Shown here: positions 40,268-49,369 of the stretch, piece by piece
How positions within the stretch are numbered: the stretch's first letter is position 1
How the letters are laid out: each line of letters begins with the position of its first letter
Assembly (NCBI GenBank): GCA_035546975.1
Contig: DASZVS010000014.1
Span: forward strand, 62,001 to 126,000
Direction of reading: 5' to 3'
From: JARIHC01 sp035546975
GTDB taxonomy: Bacteria; Patescibacteriota; Saccharimonadia; Saccharimonadales; UBA4665
DNA length: 64,000 bases
Notes under the pieces: model-generated
The model's database searches: none
What the model was told of the DNA's origin: nothing
The model's input: the letters and a program-made list of their open reading frames with translations, nothing else
Position numbers and translations under genes: made by a program

Positions 40268-40335
40268 GAGTTTTATATTCTTTAACAAACCCTCGCCGTG
40301 TGGGCGAATCGTTACGCCTATAGTAGCATGTTTAT

Positions 40336-41853
40336 CTATGATTTTGAAGACTTCGAGGGCTTGCCGCGCTTTAGGAGGCGGGAGCCGAATCTGAGCCGGC
40401 GGCCACCGGTTGCAGCATCGGCGGGGGCTTCCGGTTCGTAGAAAAAGTCAGGTTGTGAATACTGGTCGTAGGTAACCATGAGAGCGCGCGACTCGACCGC
40501 ACGCAATGTCTGGAGAGCCACCGATACCAAGATTAGAACGCTGGTACCGCCAATAGTAACGTTCGTCGTAATGAAAACCTGTGCAATAACCGGGAGAATA
40601 GCCAGTAAACCGAGGCTGAACGCCCCAAATAGTGTTAAGCGGTTAACAATCCGGCTGAGGTATTGCTCCGTCTGGGTGCCGGAACGCACTCCTTCTATAA
40701 ATCCGCCTTGTTTATGGAGGTTCTCGGCAATCTCTTTGGAGTTGAAGGTAATGCTCGTATAGAAGAACGTAAAGACAAATACCAATAAGAAATACGTAAC
40801 CGGATAAATATATGCCTGCCAACCTTCGGTTGCGAATGTGGTCGCCGACGGCGGTTGGAACCATGTTGTTAAATTAGCCCCGACATGCGCCCAGTGCTGG
40901 CTATGACTACTATTAAGCAACTGTCCGGCAAAGCTCGGCACACTGAGGAAAGCCACGGCAAAGATTATCGGCACTACGCCGGCCGTAATCAGCTTTACGG
41001 GCAATATCGTCGTAATTCCGCCGTAGGTACGATTGCCCTGAACGCGCTTAGCATAGTTGACTGTCAGGTTTCTGGCTGCCTCATTCAGCATGACCACCAA
41101 CCATGTCACCACTAACACGGAGACCGCTATGATGGCGCCTGTGATTAAGCCGCCCTTATTGAACGGCATGGTGTGGCCGAGTAGTACAATATCGTTGCCG
41201 TTTTTTGTCACCGATTTAAAAATGTCTCCGATAGTAGCAGGCAAACGGCTGACGATACCCACGGTAATAATGAGTGATATACCGTTACCGATACTCTGTT
41301 CCGTTACCAGCTCGCCAAGCCACATAAGCAGCATGGAGCCACCCGTTAAAGCAGCCACCATCAAAGCCCATTGCATGGGTGAAGTATTGGCTGTGATATC
41401 GCCTACGCCGCCGATACTTTGGGCCGCATTGCGGATAAGGAAAATCGAACCGACGGATTGGATAATCGCTAGCGGCAAGGTGAGGATACGCGTATACTGG
41501 TTGATCTTTTTTTGGCCGAATTCGCCTTCTTTGTGCAAGGCCTCAAGCTGCGGGATCGCCTTAGTAAGCAGCTGCATAATGATGGATGCATTGATGTATG
41601 GCCCAAGGCCAGCAATCATAATCGAAAAGTTTGCCAAGGCGCCGCCAGATAGAACATTTATGAAGCTAAGCAACTGCGGCGTATTGTTGGAGTTGAAAAG
41701 GTTCTGCAGTACCTGGTGTAGCGTCTGCGGGCTGCCCAGTGGGACAGGTATATGCGCCAGGATACGATATATCAGCAAAATGCCGAGCACAGCCAATATG
41801 CGGTTACGCATATCCTTGTGTGTTAGGGATTTGCCGATTATTTTCCAGTTCAT
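40336..41853 (-). CDS. secY: Preprotein translocase subunit SecY
   Basis: 505 aa with ten membrane helices. The plug/pore region LSGGALANFSIMIAGLGPYI and the cytoplasmic loop IRSGTQTEQYLSRI-like segment (here GVRSGTQTEQYLSRIVNRLT) are conserved. It forms the membrane channel with SecE. The C-terminus has an extra basic Ser/Lys tail. The usual adk and map genes downstream are missing; infA follows after 115 nt. Confidence 0.98.
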   Translation of the reverse strand: MNWKIIGKSLTHKDMRNRILAVLGILLIYRILAHIPVPLGSPQTLHQVLQNLFNSNNTPQLLSFINVLSGGALANFSIMIAGLGPYINASIIMQLLTKAIPQLEALHKEGEFGQKKINQYTRILTLPLAIIQSVGSIFLIRNAAQSIGGVGDITANTSPMQWALMVAALTGGSMLLMWLGELVTEQSIGNGISLIITVGIVSRLPATIGDIFKSVTKNGNDIVLLGHTMPFNKGGLITGAIIAVSVLVVTWLVVMLNEAARNLTVNYAKRVQGNRTYGGITTILPVKLITAGVVPIIFAVAFLSVPSFAGQLLNSSHSQHWAHVGANLTTWFQPPSATTFATEGWQAYIYPVTYFLLVFVFTFFYTSITFNSKEIAENLHKQGGFIEGVRSGTQTEQYLSRIVNRLTLFGAFSLGLLAILPVIAQVFITTNVTIGGTSVLILVSVALQTLRAVESRALMVTYDQYSQPDFFYEPEAPADAATGGRRLRFGSRLLKRGKPSKSSKS

Positions 41854-41904
41854 ATTTTTTTACCCTCTGTCATGTCTTGTCCTATATTATCGCATATCTG
41901 GATA

Positions 41905-42249
41905 TCAGAAAGTGGGATCAACGCTAAGTCCCATTTTTTCAAGCGCCTTCCTTAAAACGTACGCGCCAGAATAGGCCTGCCATACCCCGTCTACCTGCTC
42001 GGATGACCGTAAAACCGTTTTTTCACCATCGGCATTTGCTACCGCAAATGCTTCTTCACTTAGCTCGTCTGGCGTAACGGTGACGTTGCCGCGGGCCGAC
42101 TGGACACATACTTCAAACAAGGCTTGGTCCTCAAGCTGTGGACAAATTGTAAGATCGAGGACGCCCTCAGAAAGGCTAAAACCAACTTGGTAGGCGGTAT
42201 CTGTCTCCTGTCCAGCAGATGACAGTGCCGCGTTCATAGCCCGGGCCAT
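41905..42249 (-). CDS. Hypothetical protein between rplO and secY
   Basis: 114 aa, acidic, two Cys, no family recognised. Its ATG overlaps the rplO stop (TAATG), so it is translationally coupled to ribosomal genes. It is not uL30, which is shorter, basic and normally lies on the other side of rplO. The mixed alpha/beta pattern (TAYQVGFSLSEGVLDLTICP) gives no clear function. Confidence 0.65.
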   Translation of the reverse strand: MARAMNAALSSAGQETDTAYQVGFSLSEGVLDLTICPQLEDQALFEVCVQSARGNVTVTPDELSEEAFAVANADGEKTVLRSSEQVDGVWQAYSGAYVLRKALEKMGLSVDPTF

Positions 42250-42728
42250 TACGCCTCTTTTTTCTCTTTTTTGCTGGTCTCAGGACGGGAAAGGCGAGCT
42301 GTCTTTTCGAATGATCCGCCAGCTTTTTCGATGGCAGCTACCGCGCTCTGACTAGCCGCTGGTAACTTTACGGTAACTTTCTTCGTTATGTCGCCTTTTA
42401 CCAGCAGCTTAGTGCTCACGTACGGAGTACTTATAAGCCCTGCTTCTGCCAAGGTTTCGGCAGTAACGGTCTTACCACTGAACTGGTCAAGCTGGCCCGT
42501 ATAAATCGTCTCCGGGGCTACCCGATGGCTGTGAAAACCTGGGAGCTTCGGCAGCTTTTGCATCAGCGGGTTTTGGCCGCCGGCAAAACCGGGCTTGGCC
42601 TTGGCGCCGGTGCGGGCCTTCTGGCCTTTCGTACCACGGCCGGCGGTCTTACCACGGCCGGCAGCAATGCCGCGGCCGACGCGGCGGGAAGATCTCGATG
42701 ATTTTGCCTGGAGTTCGTGATATTTCAT
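42249..42728 (-). CDS. rplO: 50S ribosomal protein uL15
   Basis: 159 aa. The Gly/Arg/Lys-rich N-terminus (GRGIAAGRGKTAGRGTKGQK) and KLPKLPGFHSHR identify L15. A short Lys/Glu tail ends the protein. Its start overlaps the rpsE stop; no rpmD gene lies between, as in other CPR genomes. Confidence 0.97.
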   Translation of the reverse strand: MKYHELQAKSSRSSRRVGRGIAAGRGKTAGRGTKGQKARTGAKAKPGFAGGQNPLMQKLPKLPGFHSHRVAPETIYTGQLDQFSGKTVTAETLAEAGLISTPYVSTKLLVKGDITKKVTVKLPAASQSAVAAIEKAGGSFEKTARLSRPETSKKEKKEA

Positions 42729-43324
42729 TATGCCTTCTCCTCCGTAGCTTTTTTAGCCGCTTTGGCTTTGGCAAGAACTTTCTTAGAGGGATTTGCGCGG
42801 TTTTTTGCAGTAACCCACTTGTCGGCAGGTACAAGAGATTCCAAAGCCTGCAGCGTTGCATAAGCAGTATTGGCTTTATTACTCGAGCCAAGCGACTTAC
42901 TGAGGGCATTGTGCACGCCGGCAACTTCCAAAATGGTGCGTACGACACCGCCGGCAATTAATCCCGTACCGGCGCTAGCCGGCTTTAAAAGGATGTGGGC
43001 ACCAGCGACGGTGGCTTCGGCGTCATGCGGCAACGTATCTTTATATAATGTCACCAACACCATATTTTTCTTAGCAACATCGGTCGCCTTGCTTACCGCG
43101 CTCGTAACGTCAGCGCCTTTTGCTAAGCCGATACCAACTTTGTGCTTGCGGTCGCCAACAACCACAAGTGCGCGGAACCGGAAGCGGCGGCCGCCTTTAA
43201 CAACCCGGGCAACACGGTCAATATGCAACGTCCGTTCATCAAACTGCTTTTCTTCGGCCATAGCCGGAGCACGGCGATTAGACTGCTGTCTCTGAGGTGC
43301 TTGTTTTGTGCGAGTGTCAGCCAT
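42728..43324 (-). CDS. rpsE: 30S ribosomal protein uS5
   Basis: 198 aa. RVARVVKGGRRFRFRALVVV, GIGLAKGADV and the C-terminal alpha/beta domain (VRTILEVAGVHNALSKSLGS) are present. Both ends carry extra basic residues. It stabilises 16S rRNA near the decoding centre. Confidence 0.97.
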   Translation of the reverse strand: MADTRTKQAPQRQQSNRRAPAMAEEKQFDERTLHIDRVARVVKGGRRFRFRALVVVGDRKHKVGIGLAKGADVTSAVSKATDVAKKNMVLVTLYKDTLPHDAEATVAGAHILLKPASAGTGLIAGGVVRTILEVAGVHNALSKSLGSSNKANTAYATLQALESLVPADKWVTAKNRANPSKKVLAKAKAAKKATEEKA

Positions 43325-43683
43325 TAGAACTCCAATCCTGCTTTACGGGCAGCGTCAGCTAGCGCGGCAACTCGGCCGTGATACAGCTTACCGCCCCTAT
43401 CGAATACAACGCGCTTAACCTTAGCAGTCTGTGCCTGCTTGGCGATTTCGCCGCCAACCCAAGATGCCTTCTCGGTCATCGTGCCCTTCAAGCTTTTCTG
43501 GCCGACGGTAGTAGCATAGCCGACGGACTTGCCGGAAACGTCATCGATCAGCTGGGCGGTGATGTGCAGGTTACTAACTGTCACGTTCAAACGTGGCCGT
43601 TCAGCCGTACCGCTTACGACGGCGCGGATGCGGTGTTTGCGCTGCTGCTTATTCTGTAATTTATGTACTAGTGCTTTACTCAT
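43324..43683 (-). CDS. rplR: 50S ribosomal protein uL18
   Basis: 119 aa. RIRAVVSGTAERPRLNVTVS and VVFDRGGKLYHGRVAALADA are the L18 signatures; it binds 5S rRNA. Overlaps the rpsE start by one base. Confidence 0.97.
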   Translation of the reverse strand: MSKALVHKLQNKQQRKHRIRAVVSGTAERPRLNVTVSNLHITAQLIDDVSGKSVGYATTVGQKSLKGTMTEKASWVGGEIAKQAQTAKVKRVVFDRGGKLYHGRVAALADAARKAGLEF

Positions 43684-43685
43684 GA

Positions 43686-44222
43686 TTATTCCTTACCGCT
43701 CTTTCCGCTCTTACGGATAATGCGTTCGCCGGCGTACTTGATGCCTTTACCCTTATACGGTTCAGGTTTTTTCAGTGCCCTGATCTCAGCGGCAACTTGG
43801 CCGACTTGCTGCTTACTGATGCCGCTTACCGTAATAGTGTTTTGCTCAACGGCCGTTGTGACGCCCTGAGGGACATGATAAATGACATCGTGCGAGAAGC
43901 CCAGGTTGAGCTTCAGGTCAGCACCCTGCTGGGCTACGCGGTAACCAACGCCATTGATTTCCAGTTTCCGGTTAAAGCCTTCGTTTACGCCCGTAACCAT
44001 GTTCTGTAAAAGAGCCCGCATCAAACCGTGCTTGGCGCGGATTTTTGGCTCATTGTTAGCACGGGTCACAATCAGCTCGTCGCCTTCCTGCTTAACCGTT
44101 ATGTCCGGCATAGTGAACTGCTTAAGTTCCCCCTTGCTGCCTTTGACGGTAATTTCAGAATCGTCGACAGTGATTGTCACACCGCTCGGGATAGCGATCG
44201 GCAGTTTTCCTACTCGACTCAT
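43686..44222 (-). CDS. rplF: 50S ribosomal protein uL6
   Basis: 178 aa. Starts MSRVGKLPIAIPSGVTITV and ends with the conserved PEPYKGKGIKYAGERIIRK. Two copies of the L6 fold are present. It supports the factor-binding region. Confidence 0.97.
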   Translation of the reverse strand: MSRVGKLPIAIPSGVTITVDDSEITVKGSKGELKQFTMPDITVKQEGDELIVTRANNEPKIRAKHGLMRALLQNMVTGVNEGFNRKLEINGVGYRVAQQGADLKLNLGFSHDVIYHVPQGVTTAVEQNTITVSGISKQQVGQVAAEIRALKKPEPYKGKGIKYAGERIIRKSGKSGKE

Positions 44223-44240
44223 GATTTCCTTTCTTTACTC

Positions 44241-44642
44241 CTAATAAACCTTACAAATTAACTCGCCGCCGACATGTTCGGATTTTGCCCGGTCGCCAGT
44301 CATCAAACCCTTGCTCGTCGACAGAATGACGACGCCGCGGCCGCTCTTAACGACAGGGATTTCCTTAGAATTCACATAATGGCGGCGGCCCGGCTTGCTA
44401 AGGCGTACGATTTCGGTAATGCGGGCGTTGCTGTTATCGTTATTAATTTTGATAACCAAAGTCTTTCCAATGGGCGCATCACTGACGGTAACCTCATCTA
44501 GGAAGTTATTTTCTTGCAATAAACGGGCTACCGACTCCTTGATATTGGAGTGGGGCAAGCTTACTTCCGCTTTGCGCACTGCAATAGCATTCCGGATGCG
44601 GGTAAACATGTCTGCGATGGGGTCTGTGGTGGTTGTGCTCAT
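44241..44642 (-). CDS. rpsH: 30S ribosomal protein uS8
   Basis: 133 aa. DPIADMFTRIRNAIAVRKAE and VVKSGRGVVILSTSKGLMTG (with the STSKG motif) are typical. In other bacteria S8 represses this operon; no S8-site mimic was recognised here. Confidence 0.97.
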   Translation of the reverse strand: MSTTTTDPIADMFTRIRNAIAVRKAEVSLPHSNIKESVARLLQENNFLDEVTVSDAPIGKTLVIKINNDNSNARITEIVRLSKPGRRHYVNSKEIPVVKSGRGVVILSTSKGLMTGDRAKSEHVGGELICKVY

Positions 44643-44650
44643 ATATTCTC

Positions 44651-44920
44651 CTACCAGCTCGCCTTCGTTACGCCTGGCACTTCGCCTTTTGAGGCGTGTT
44701 CGCGGAAACTGATGCGGGAAAGGCCGAATTGGCGCATATAGCCGCGTGGGCGGCCGGTTTCAATGCAGCGGTTCGTGCGGCGCGTCGGGCTGGAATTGCG
44801 GGGCAATTTAGCCAGGCCTTCCTGGTCGCCCAATTCTTTCAGCTCTTTACGCTTAGCGGCATACTTGTCGATCATCTTAATACGCTTAGCGTCACGAGCA
44901 ATAATTGATTTCTTAGCCAT
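44651..44920 (-). CDS. rpsN: 30S ribosomal protein uS14, long Cys-minus form
   Basis: 89 aa from ATG 44920 (MAKKSIIARDAKR); a longer frame overlaps rplE and is rejected. The long zinc-free type: RNSSPTRRTNRCIETGRPRG replaces the CxxC pairs of the short form. GYMRQFGLSRISFREHA is conserved. Confidence 0.96.
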   Translation of the reverse strand: MAKKSIIARDAKRIKMIDKYAAKRKELKELGDQEGLAKLPRNSSPTRRTNRCIETGRPRGYMRQFGLSRISFREHASKGEVPGVTKASW

Positions 44921-44921
44921 A

Positions 44922-45506
44922 CTAGTTGTCTCCTTTCTCGAAAGGCATACCGAACTTTTCGAGCAAAGCGCGGGCATGCTCCTTCGTCTTACAATTAATG
45001 ACAAATATTACTTGCAAACCGTGGGGAGGCGTCGTCTCTTCGAAACTCAGTTCCGGGAAGACCGACTGGTCGGTAAAGCCGATTGAGTAATTACCTTGCT
45101 GGTCGAAAGCCTTGGCAGATACGCCGTGAAAGTCTCGGAGTCGCGGCAATACAGTTGAGATGAGGCGGTCCATAAATTCGTACATTTTATCGCCGCGCAA
45201 GGTGACTTTTAGGCCAATTTTGTTGCCTTCGCGCAACTTAAAACCGGCGATAGAGTTCTTGGCAGTAGTTTGGATAGGCTGCTGGCCGGTAATTTTTCTA
45301 AGCGTATTCGTGGCGACTTCCATGGTCCGCTTATCGTCCTTGGCTTTGCCGAGGCCACAATTAACGACAATTTTATCAAGGCGCGGAACTTCGTGGATAT
45401 TCTTAAGACCGAGCTCTTGCTGTAATTCTTTTGCGATCTTATCGGTGTACTCTTTGCGGAGACGGGGAAAAACAACCGGCGCCGCTTTAGTCTGGGTGTC
45501 AGCCAT
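44922..45506 (-). CDS. rplE: 50S ribosomal protein uL5
   Basis: 194 aa. NIHEVPRLDKIVVNCGLGKA and SIAGFKLREGNKIGLKVTLR are L5 hallmarks; it binds 5S rRNA. A short tail precedes the normal N-terminus. Confidence 0.97.
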   Translation of the reverse strand: MADTQTKAAPVVFPRLRKEYTDKIAKELQQELGLKNIHEVPRLDKIVVNCGLGKAKDDKRTMEVATNTLRKITGQQPIQTTAKNSIAGFKLREGNKIGLKVTLRGDKMYEFMDRLISTVLPRLRDFHGVSAKAFDQQGNYSIGFTDQSVFPELSFEETTPPHGLQVIFVINCKTKEHARALLEKFGMPFEKGDN

Positions 45507-45853
45507 TACTTCATCTCCTTTCCACTGCTCTTATATATACGCGCTTTAGTGCCATCAGTATTAACCTTATAACCGATGCGTGTAGGTTTCTTTGAGGTGG
45601 GGTCAATAACGGAAACCTTGGAAACCCAGATAGGCTTGGTTATCTCAACGATTGCGCCCTGAGGGTTCTGCTGATTTGGCTTAACGTGCTTCTTTACGAC
45701 GTTAATATTCTCGACGGTCACCTTATTTTCTCTCGGGTGCGTAGCAGTTACCTTGCCGGTCTGGCCTTTGTACTTGCCCGAACGGACGACAACCGTATCG
45801 CCTTTCTTGAGGCGGATCTTGTACGTCTTCTGGTTCTTGGGGGTATTAGCCAT
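45506..45853 (-). CDS. rplX: 50S ribosomal protein uL24
   Basis: 115 aa. The KOW motif VVVRSGKYKGQTGKVTATHP and VENINVVKKHVKPNQQNPQG identify L24, an assembly initiator at the tunnel exit. Overlaps rplE by one base. Confidence 0.97.
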   Translation of the reverse strand: MANTPKNQKTYKIRLKKGDTVVVRSGKYKGQTGKVTATHPRENKVTVENINVVKKHVKPNQQNPQGAIVEITKPIWVSKVSVIDPTSKKPTRIGYKVNTDGTKARIYKSSGKEMK

Positions 45854-46221
45854 TACAGTACCTCCGGCGCGAGTGAAATGATTTTGGCATATCCCTGGTC
45901 GCGAAGTTCGCGCGGAACCGGGCCGAAAATACGGGTTGCCCGCGGCTGCTTTTCGTCGTCTACGATGACCGCGGCATTATCATCAAATTTAATGGTTGAG
46001 CCATCTTTACGCTGAATCTGTTTGCGGGTGCGTACAACGACAGCCTTTACAACCGACTTCTTTTTGACGTTGCCGTTCGGGCTCGCCTGTTTTACGGTCG
46101 CGACGATCACGTCTCCAACCCGAGCATAACGCTTGCGCGAGCCGCCAAGTACGCGGATACAGAGAATTTCGCGGGCGCCGCTATTATCAGCTACAACTAA
46201 TCTGGATTCTTGCTGGATCAT
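45853..46221 (-). CDS. rplN: 50S ribosomal protein uL14
   Basis: 122 aa. MIQQESRLVVADNSGAREIL at the start and FGPVPRELRDQGYAKIISLA at the end are near-invariant L14 segments. Confidence 0.98.
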   Translation of the reverse strand: MIQQESRLVVADNSGAREILCIRVLGGSRKRYARVGDVIVATVKQASPNGNVKKKSVVKAVVVRTRKQIQRKDGSTIKFDDNAAVIVDDEKQPRATRIFGPVPRELRDQGYAKIISLAPEVL

Positions 46222-46587
46222 TTAAACGGCTCCTTCCTCTGCCTTTTCGGCAGCCTCTTCTTCGGCTTCGACCTTCGACGACTTAGCATCGCGGCGATTA
46301 GTGCCCTCATCTTCGCTCTTTGTAATGGACAGTGAGTCTTCGCGCAGCTTCGGTTTCTCAATAATTTGACTCAGAGTGTACCGCTTGCGCGCGCTCAATG
46401 GGCGCGTTTCCACGATGGCAACTTTATCGCCCGGCTGGCACTCATTCTTCTCGTCGTGGGCAATAAACTTCTTCGTTACGGTGTACTGTTTTTTGTACAG
46501 CGGGTGCGTTTTGCGGGTGTGCGTCGTTACTACGATCGTCTTGTCGGTCTTATTCGAGGTTACAACCCCTACGATTGTCTTTGCCAT
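46222..46587 (-). CDS. rpsQ: 30S ribosomal protein uS17 with C-terminal acidic tail
   Basis: 121 aa. The S17 core (VVTSNKTDKTIVVTTHTRKT, PLSARKRYTLSQIIEK) is followed by about 35 extra residues rich in Glu, Ala and Lys. Typical S17 is about 85 aa. Confidence 0.96.
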   Translation of the reverse strand: MAKTIVGVVTSNKTDKTIVVTTHTRKTHPLYKKQYTVTKKFIAHDEKNECQPGDKVAIVETRPLSARKRYTLSQIIEKPKLREDSLSITKSEDEGTNRRDAKSSKVEAEEEAAEKAEEGAV

Positions 46588-46787
46588 TACTTGGCCTCCT
46601 TCACGAGCGCTTCACTCAGTACTGTTAACATGCGCGCCAGATCTTTTCGTTTGGTGCGGATAATGCGGTTATTCTGAACTTCTCCCATGTGCACGCGGCG
46701 CCGGAGTTCAACGATTTCTTCACGAAGTTTGGTACTCTCCGTAGTTAATTCTGCCGTGGATAATTTACGGATATCAGCGACTTTCAT
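46587..46787 (-). CDS. rpmC: 50S ribosomal protein uL29
   Basis: 66 aa, two-helix protein near the tunnel exit. ADIRKLSTAELTTESTKLRE and VQNNRIIRTKRKDLARMLTV fit the family. Between rplP and rpsQ. Confidence 0.95.
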   Translation of the reverse strand: MKVADIRKLSTAELTTESTKLREEIVELRRRVHMGEVQNNRIIRTKRKDLARMLTVLSEALVKEAK

Positions 46788-46788
46788 A

Positions 46789-47202
46789 TTACGCCTCCTC
46801 CCGTGCTAAAAACTTGGTCTTGATCGGCAATTTGTGAGCGGCGAGACGCATAGCTTCGCGCGCCACTTCTTCCGGAACACCCTGCATTTCGAACAGAATG
46901 GTTCCGGGCCGGACCTTGGCAACATAAAACTCAGGGTTGCCTTTGCCGCTGCCCATTTTAACGTCTTGCGGCTTGCGAGTAACCGGCGTATGCGGGAATA
47001 CACGGATCCAGATTTTGCCGCCACGCTTAATGTGGCGGGTCATGGCCTGGCGGGCGGCCTCGATTTGGCGGGAAGTAATACGTTCCTGGCCCTGGGCTTG
47101 TAATGCATAGTCGCCAAAGGCAATATAATTGCCGGCGGTAGCGACACCGCGGATCCGTCCTTTACGCACCTTACGATGCTTTTGGCGTTTGGGCATCAAC
47201 AT
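46789..47202 (-). CDS. rplP: 50S ribosomal protein uL16
   Basis: 137 aa from ATG 47202 (MLMPKRQKHRKVRKG), which shares bases with the rpsC stop (TAATG). WIRVFPHTPVTRKPQDVKMG and MGSGKGNPEFYVAKVRPG are hallmark segments near the A-site tRNA. Confidence 0.97.
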   Translation of the reverse strand: MLMPKRQKHRKVRKGRIRGVATAGNYIAFGDYALQAQGQERITSRQIEAARQAMTRHIKRGGKIWIRVFPHTPVTRKPQDVKMGSGKGNPEFYVAKVRPGTILFEMQGVPEEVAREAMRLAAHKLPIKTKFLAREEA

Positions 47203-47831
47203 TACTGCGTGTCCCCTTTGTATATCCAAACTTTGACACCAATAATTCCGGCAACCGTCTGGGCATTTACTTGTGCGTAATCAATGTCAGCGCGCAATGT
47301 ATGCAATGGCACGCTGCCAGCGACTTCTTTTTCGCGGCGTGACATTTCGGCACCATTCAGGCGGCCGGCCACTTCAATGCGCACACCCTTTGCGCCGGCC
47401 CGCATGGTAGCGGCGGCGGTAGATTTAATGGCGCGGCGGAAACTCATGCGGCGTTCTAGCTGATGGGCAATGTTTTCGGCAACCAGCTTTGCATATAGGT
47501 CGGGTTTCTTGATTTCTTCGATATTTACGCGTGTCGGTACACCGTAAATCTTCTCAATTGCCTCTTTGAGCTCTGCCGCGGAAGAACCGCCACGGCCGAT
47601 TACTACGCCTGCCTTGGCGGTAGAAATCGTTACTGTAACCAGGTTCGGCGTACGGTTGATCTCAACCTTGTTGATCGAAGCGCGGCTGCCCATTTTATCA
47701 GCAATGAGTTTGCGCACTTTTAAGTCGTCCTGCAGGAATTTAGCATAGTCGCGCTTGTCTGCGAACCATTTGCTGCGCCAATCTTTATTCACCTGGAGAC
47801 GCATGCTGATTGGATTAACTTTTTGTCCCAT
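47202..47831 (-). CDS. rpsC: 30S ribosomal protein uS3
   Basis: 209 aa. The KH domain GVVIGRGGSSAAELKEAIEK and the C-terminal SAEMSRREKE-type helix (GRLNGAEMSRREKEVAGSVP) are present. S3 lines the mRNA entry channel. Confidence 0.97.
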   Translation of the reverse strand: MGQKVNPISMRLQVNKDWRSKWFADKRDYAKFLQDDLKVRKLIADKMGSRASINKVEINRTPNLVTVTISTAKAGVVIGRGGSSAAELKEAIEKIYGVPTRVNIEEIKKPDLYAKLVAENIAHQLERRMSFRRAIKSTAAATMRAGAKGVRIEVAGRLNGAEMSRREKEVAGSVPLHTLRADIDYAQVNAQTVAGIIGVKVWIYKGDTQ

Positions 47832-48223
47832 TATTTGGCCTCCTCTTTCGCGGTTTCTGCTTTCTTGGCGGCAGGTTTCTTAGCCTCGCGCTTATCACCA
47901 TCTACAACTACGCGGATATGGCTGGTCTTGTGCTGGAACGGGTGCGCCATGCCGCGAGATACCGGGCGGAAACGCTTCAAGCGGGGGCCAGCAGTAACGC
48001 TGATTTCAGTAATCTGCAGGGTATTCGGCTTGTAGCCATGGTTGTGATCAGCATTTGCTTTAGCGCTCATAACAACCTTTTTGACAGCCAGCGCGGAACG
48101 ACGCGGCGTATGGTCGAGAATAGTCAGAGCATCTTCAACGCTGCGGCCGCGCACGAGAGCAGCTACCGGCGCGACTTTGCGCGGGCTAATGCGTACTCCT
48201 TTTGCGATTGCTTTAACTGCCAT
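47831..48223 (-). CDS. rplV: 50S ribosomal protein uL22
   Basis: 130 aa. KGVRISPRKVAPVAALVRGR at the start and the beta-hairpin GPRLKRFRPVSRGMAHPFQH that lines the exit tunnel are seen. A short Lys/Ala/Glu tail ends the protein. Confidence 0.97.
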   Translation of the reverse strand: MAVKAIAKGVRISPRKVAPVAALVRGRSVEDALTILDHTPRRSALAVKKVVMSAKANADHNHGYKPNTLQITEISVTAGPRLKRFRPVSRGMAHPFQHKTSHIRVVVDGDKREAKKPAAKKAETAKEEAK

Positions 48224-48232
48224 GATTATTCC

Positions 48233-48505
48233 TTATTTACCTTTCGCTAACTTACCACCGTGATTGCGGAACTTACGGGTTGGTGCAAACTCGCCGAGCT
48301 TGTGCCCAACCATGTTTTCTGTGATGAATACCGGTACATGAACCTTACCGTTATGAACAGCTATCGTCTTACCAACGAATTCCGGTGCGATAGTGCTTGC
48401 CCGGGCCCAGGTTTTGACAATGGTACGATCGTTATCACCCAAGGCGTTGACCTTCTTGGCCAGTTTGAAATCTATGTACGGTCCTTTTTTCAGTGAGCGG
48501 CTCAT
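48233..48505 (-). CDS. rpsS: 30S ribosomal protein uS19
   Basis: 90 aa. MSRSLKKGPYIDFKLAKKVN and VGHKLGEFAPTRKFRNHGGK are near-invariant. Binds 16S rRNA with S13. Confidence 0.98.
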   Translation of the reverse strand: MSRSLKKGPYIDFKLAKKVNALGDNDRTIVKTWARASTIAPEFVGKTIAVHNGKVHVPVFITENMVGHKLGEFAPTRKFRNHGGKLAKGK

Positions 48506-48508
48506 GTT

Positions 48509-49369
48509 TTATCTCCTCTTCCCTTGATGACGGCTTCTGACAATGAACTGACTGGTGCTCTTGCGCCGGCGCGTCTTATAACCAAGTGTCTTCTGGCCCC
48601 ATGGTGTCTTCGGCGACTTACCATAGCCGCCCTTGCCGCCGCCACCGATGCCGTGCCGGCCACCGTCGCCACCACCGTGCGGGTGATCAGCCGCATTCAT
48701 AACGACACCGCGGACCGATGGGCGCTTGCCCTTGTGGCGGTTACGGCCAGCCTTACCGATCTTAATGTTCTGGTGCTGTTCATTGCCGATAACACCGATA
48801 GAAGCGGTACAATTTTCATTCACCAGGCGGACTTCGCCGCTTGGCAGGCGAACCTGGGCATAGCCGTTGTCGCGGCCCATCAATTGGGCGCTGTTGCCAG
48901 CACTGCGGACTAGTTGTGCCCCGCCACCAACTTTCAGCTCAATAGCGTGAACCAGGCTGCCGATTGGGATTGTCTTGAGCGGTAAGCGGTTTCCGGTTTC
49001 GATAGCGACTTCCTCTCCACTTGAAACCTTCTGGCCGACCTTCATGCCGTTAGCAGCCAAAATGTAGTGATATGTGCCATTTGATTCTTTAATCCGGGCA
49101 ATGCGGGCGCTGCGGTTCGGGTCGTATTCGATATGTTCAATGGTAGCGGTAACACCTTCAGCCAGTTTGAAATTAACCAGGCGGTAGAATTTTTTAGCGC
49201 CGCCGCCCTTGTGACGAGTAGTAATGCGGCCTTGGTTATTGCGGCCGTTGCCGCGGCGCTTCGGCACCAACAGCGAACGCAACGGCTTCTTCGTCGTAAT
49301 TCCGTCAAAATCTTGGGAGGTCATGCCACGGCGGGCCGGCGTCGTTGGATTGTACTGCTTAATAGCCAT
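48509..49369 (-). CDS. rplB: 50S ribosomal protein uL2
   Basis: 286 aa. Starts with KQYNPTTPARRGMTSQDF; the Gly-rich VRGVVMNAADHPHGGGDGGR loop with its conserved His near the peptidyl-transferase centre is intact. Confidence 0.98.
   Translation of the reverse strand: MAIKQYNPTTPARRGMTSQDFDGITTKKPLRSLLVPKRRGNGRNNQGRITTRHKGGGAKKFYRLVNFKLAEGVTATIEHIEYDPNRSARIARIKESNGTYHYILAANGMKVGQKVSSGEEVAIETGNRLPLKTIPIGSLVHAIELKVGGGAQLVRSAGNSAQLMGRDNGYAQVRLPSGEVRLVNENCTASIGVIGNEQHQNIKIGKAGRNRHKGKRPSVRGVVMNAADHPHGGGDGGRHGIGGGGKGGYGKSPKTPWGQKTLGYKTRRRKSTSQFIVRSRHQGKRR

Noticed and set aside
41905..42249. The ORF between rplO and secY as a divergent uL30
   Set aside because: It is twice the length of uL30, acidic in place of basic, and on the wrong side of rplO.
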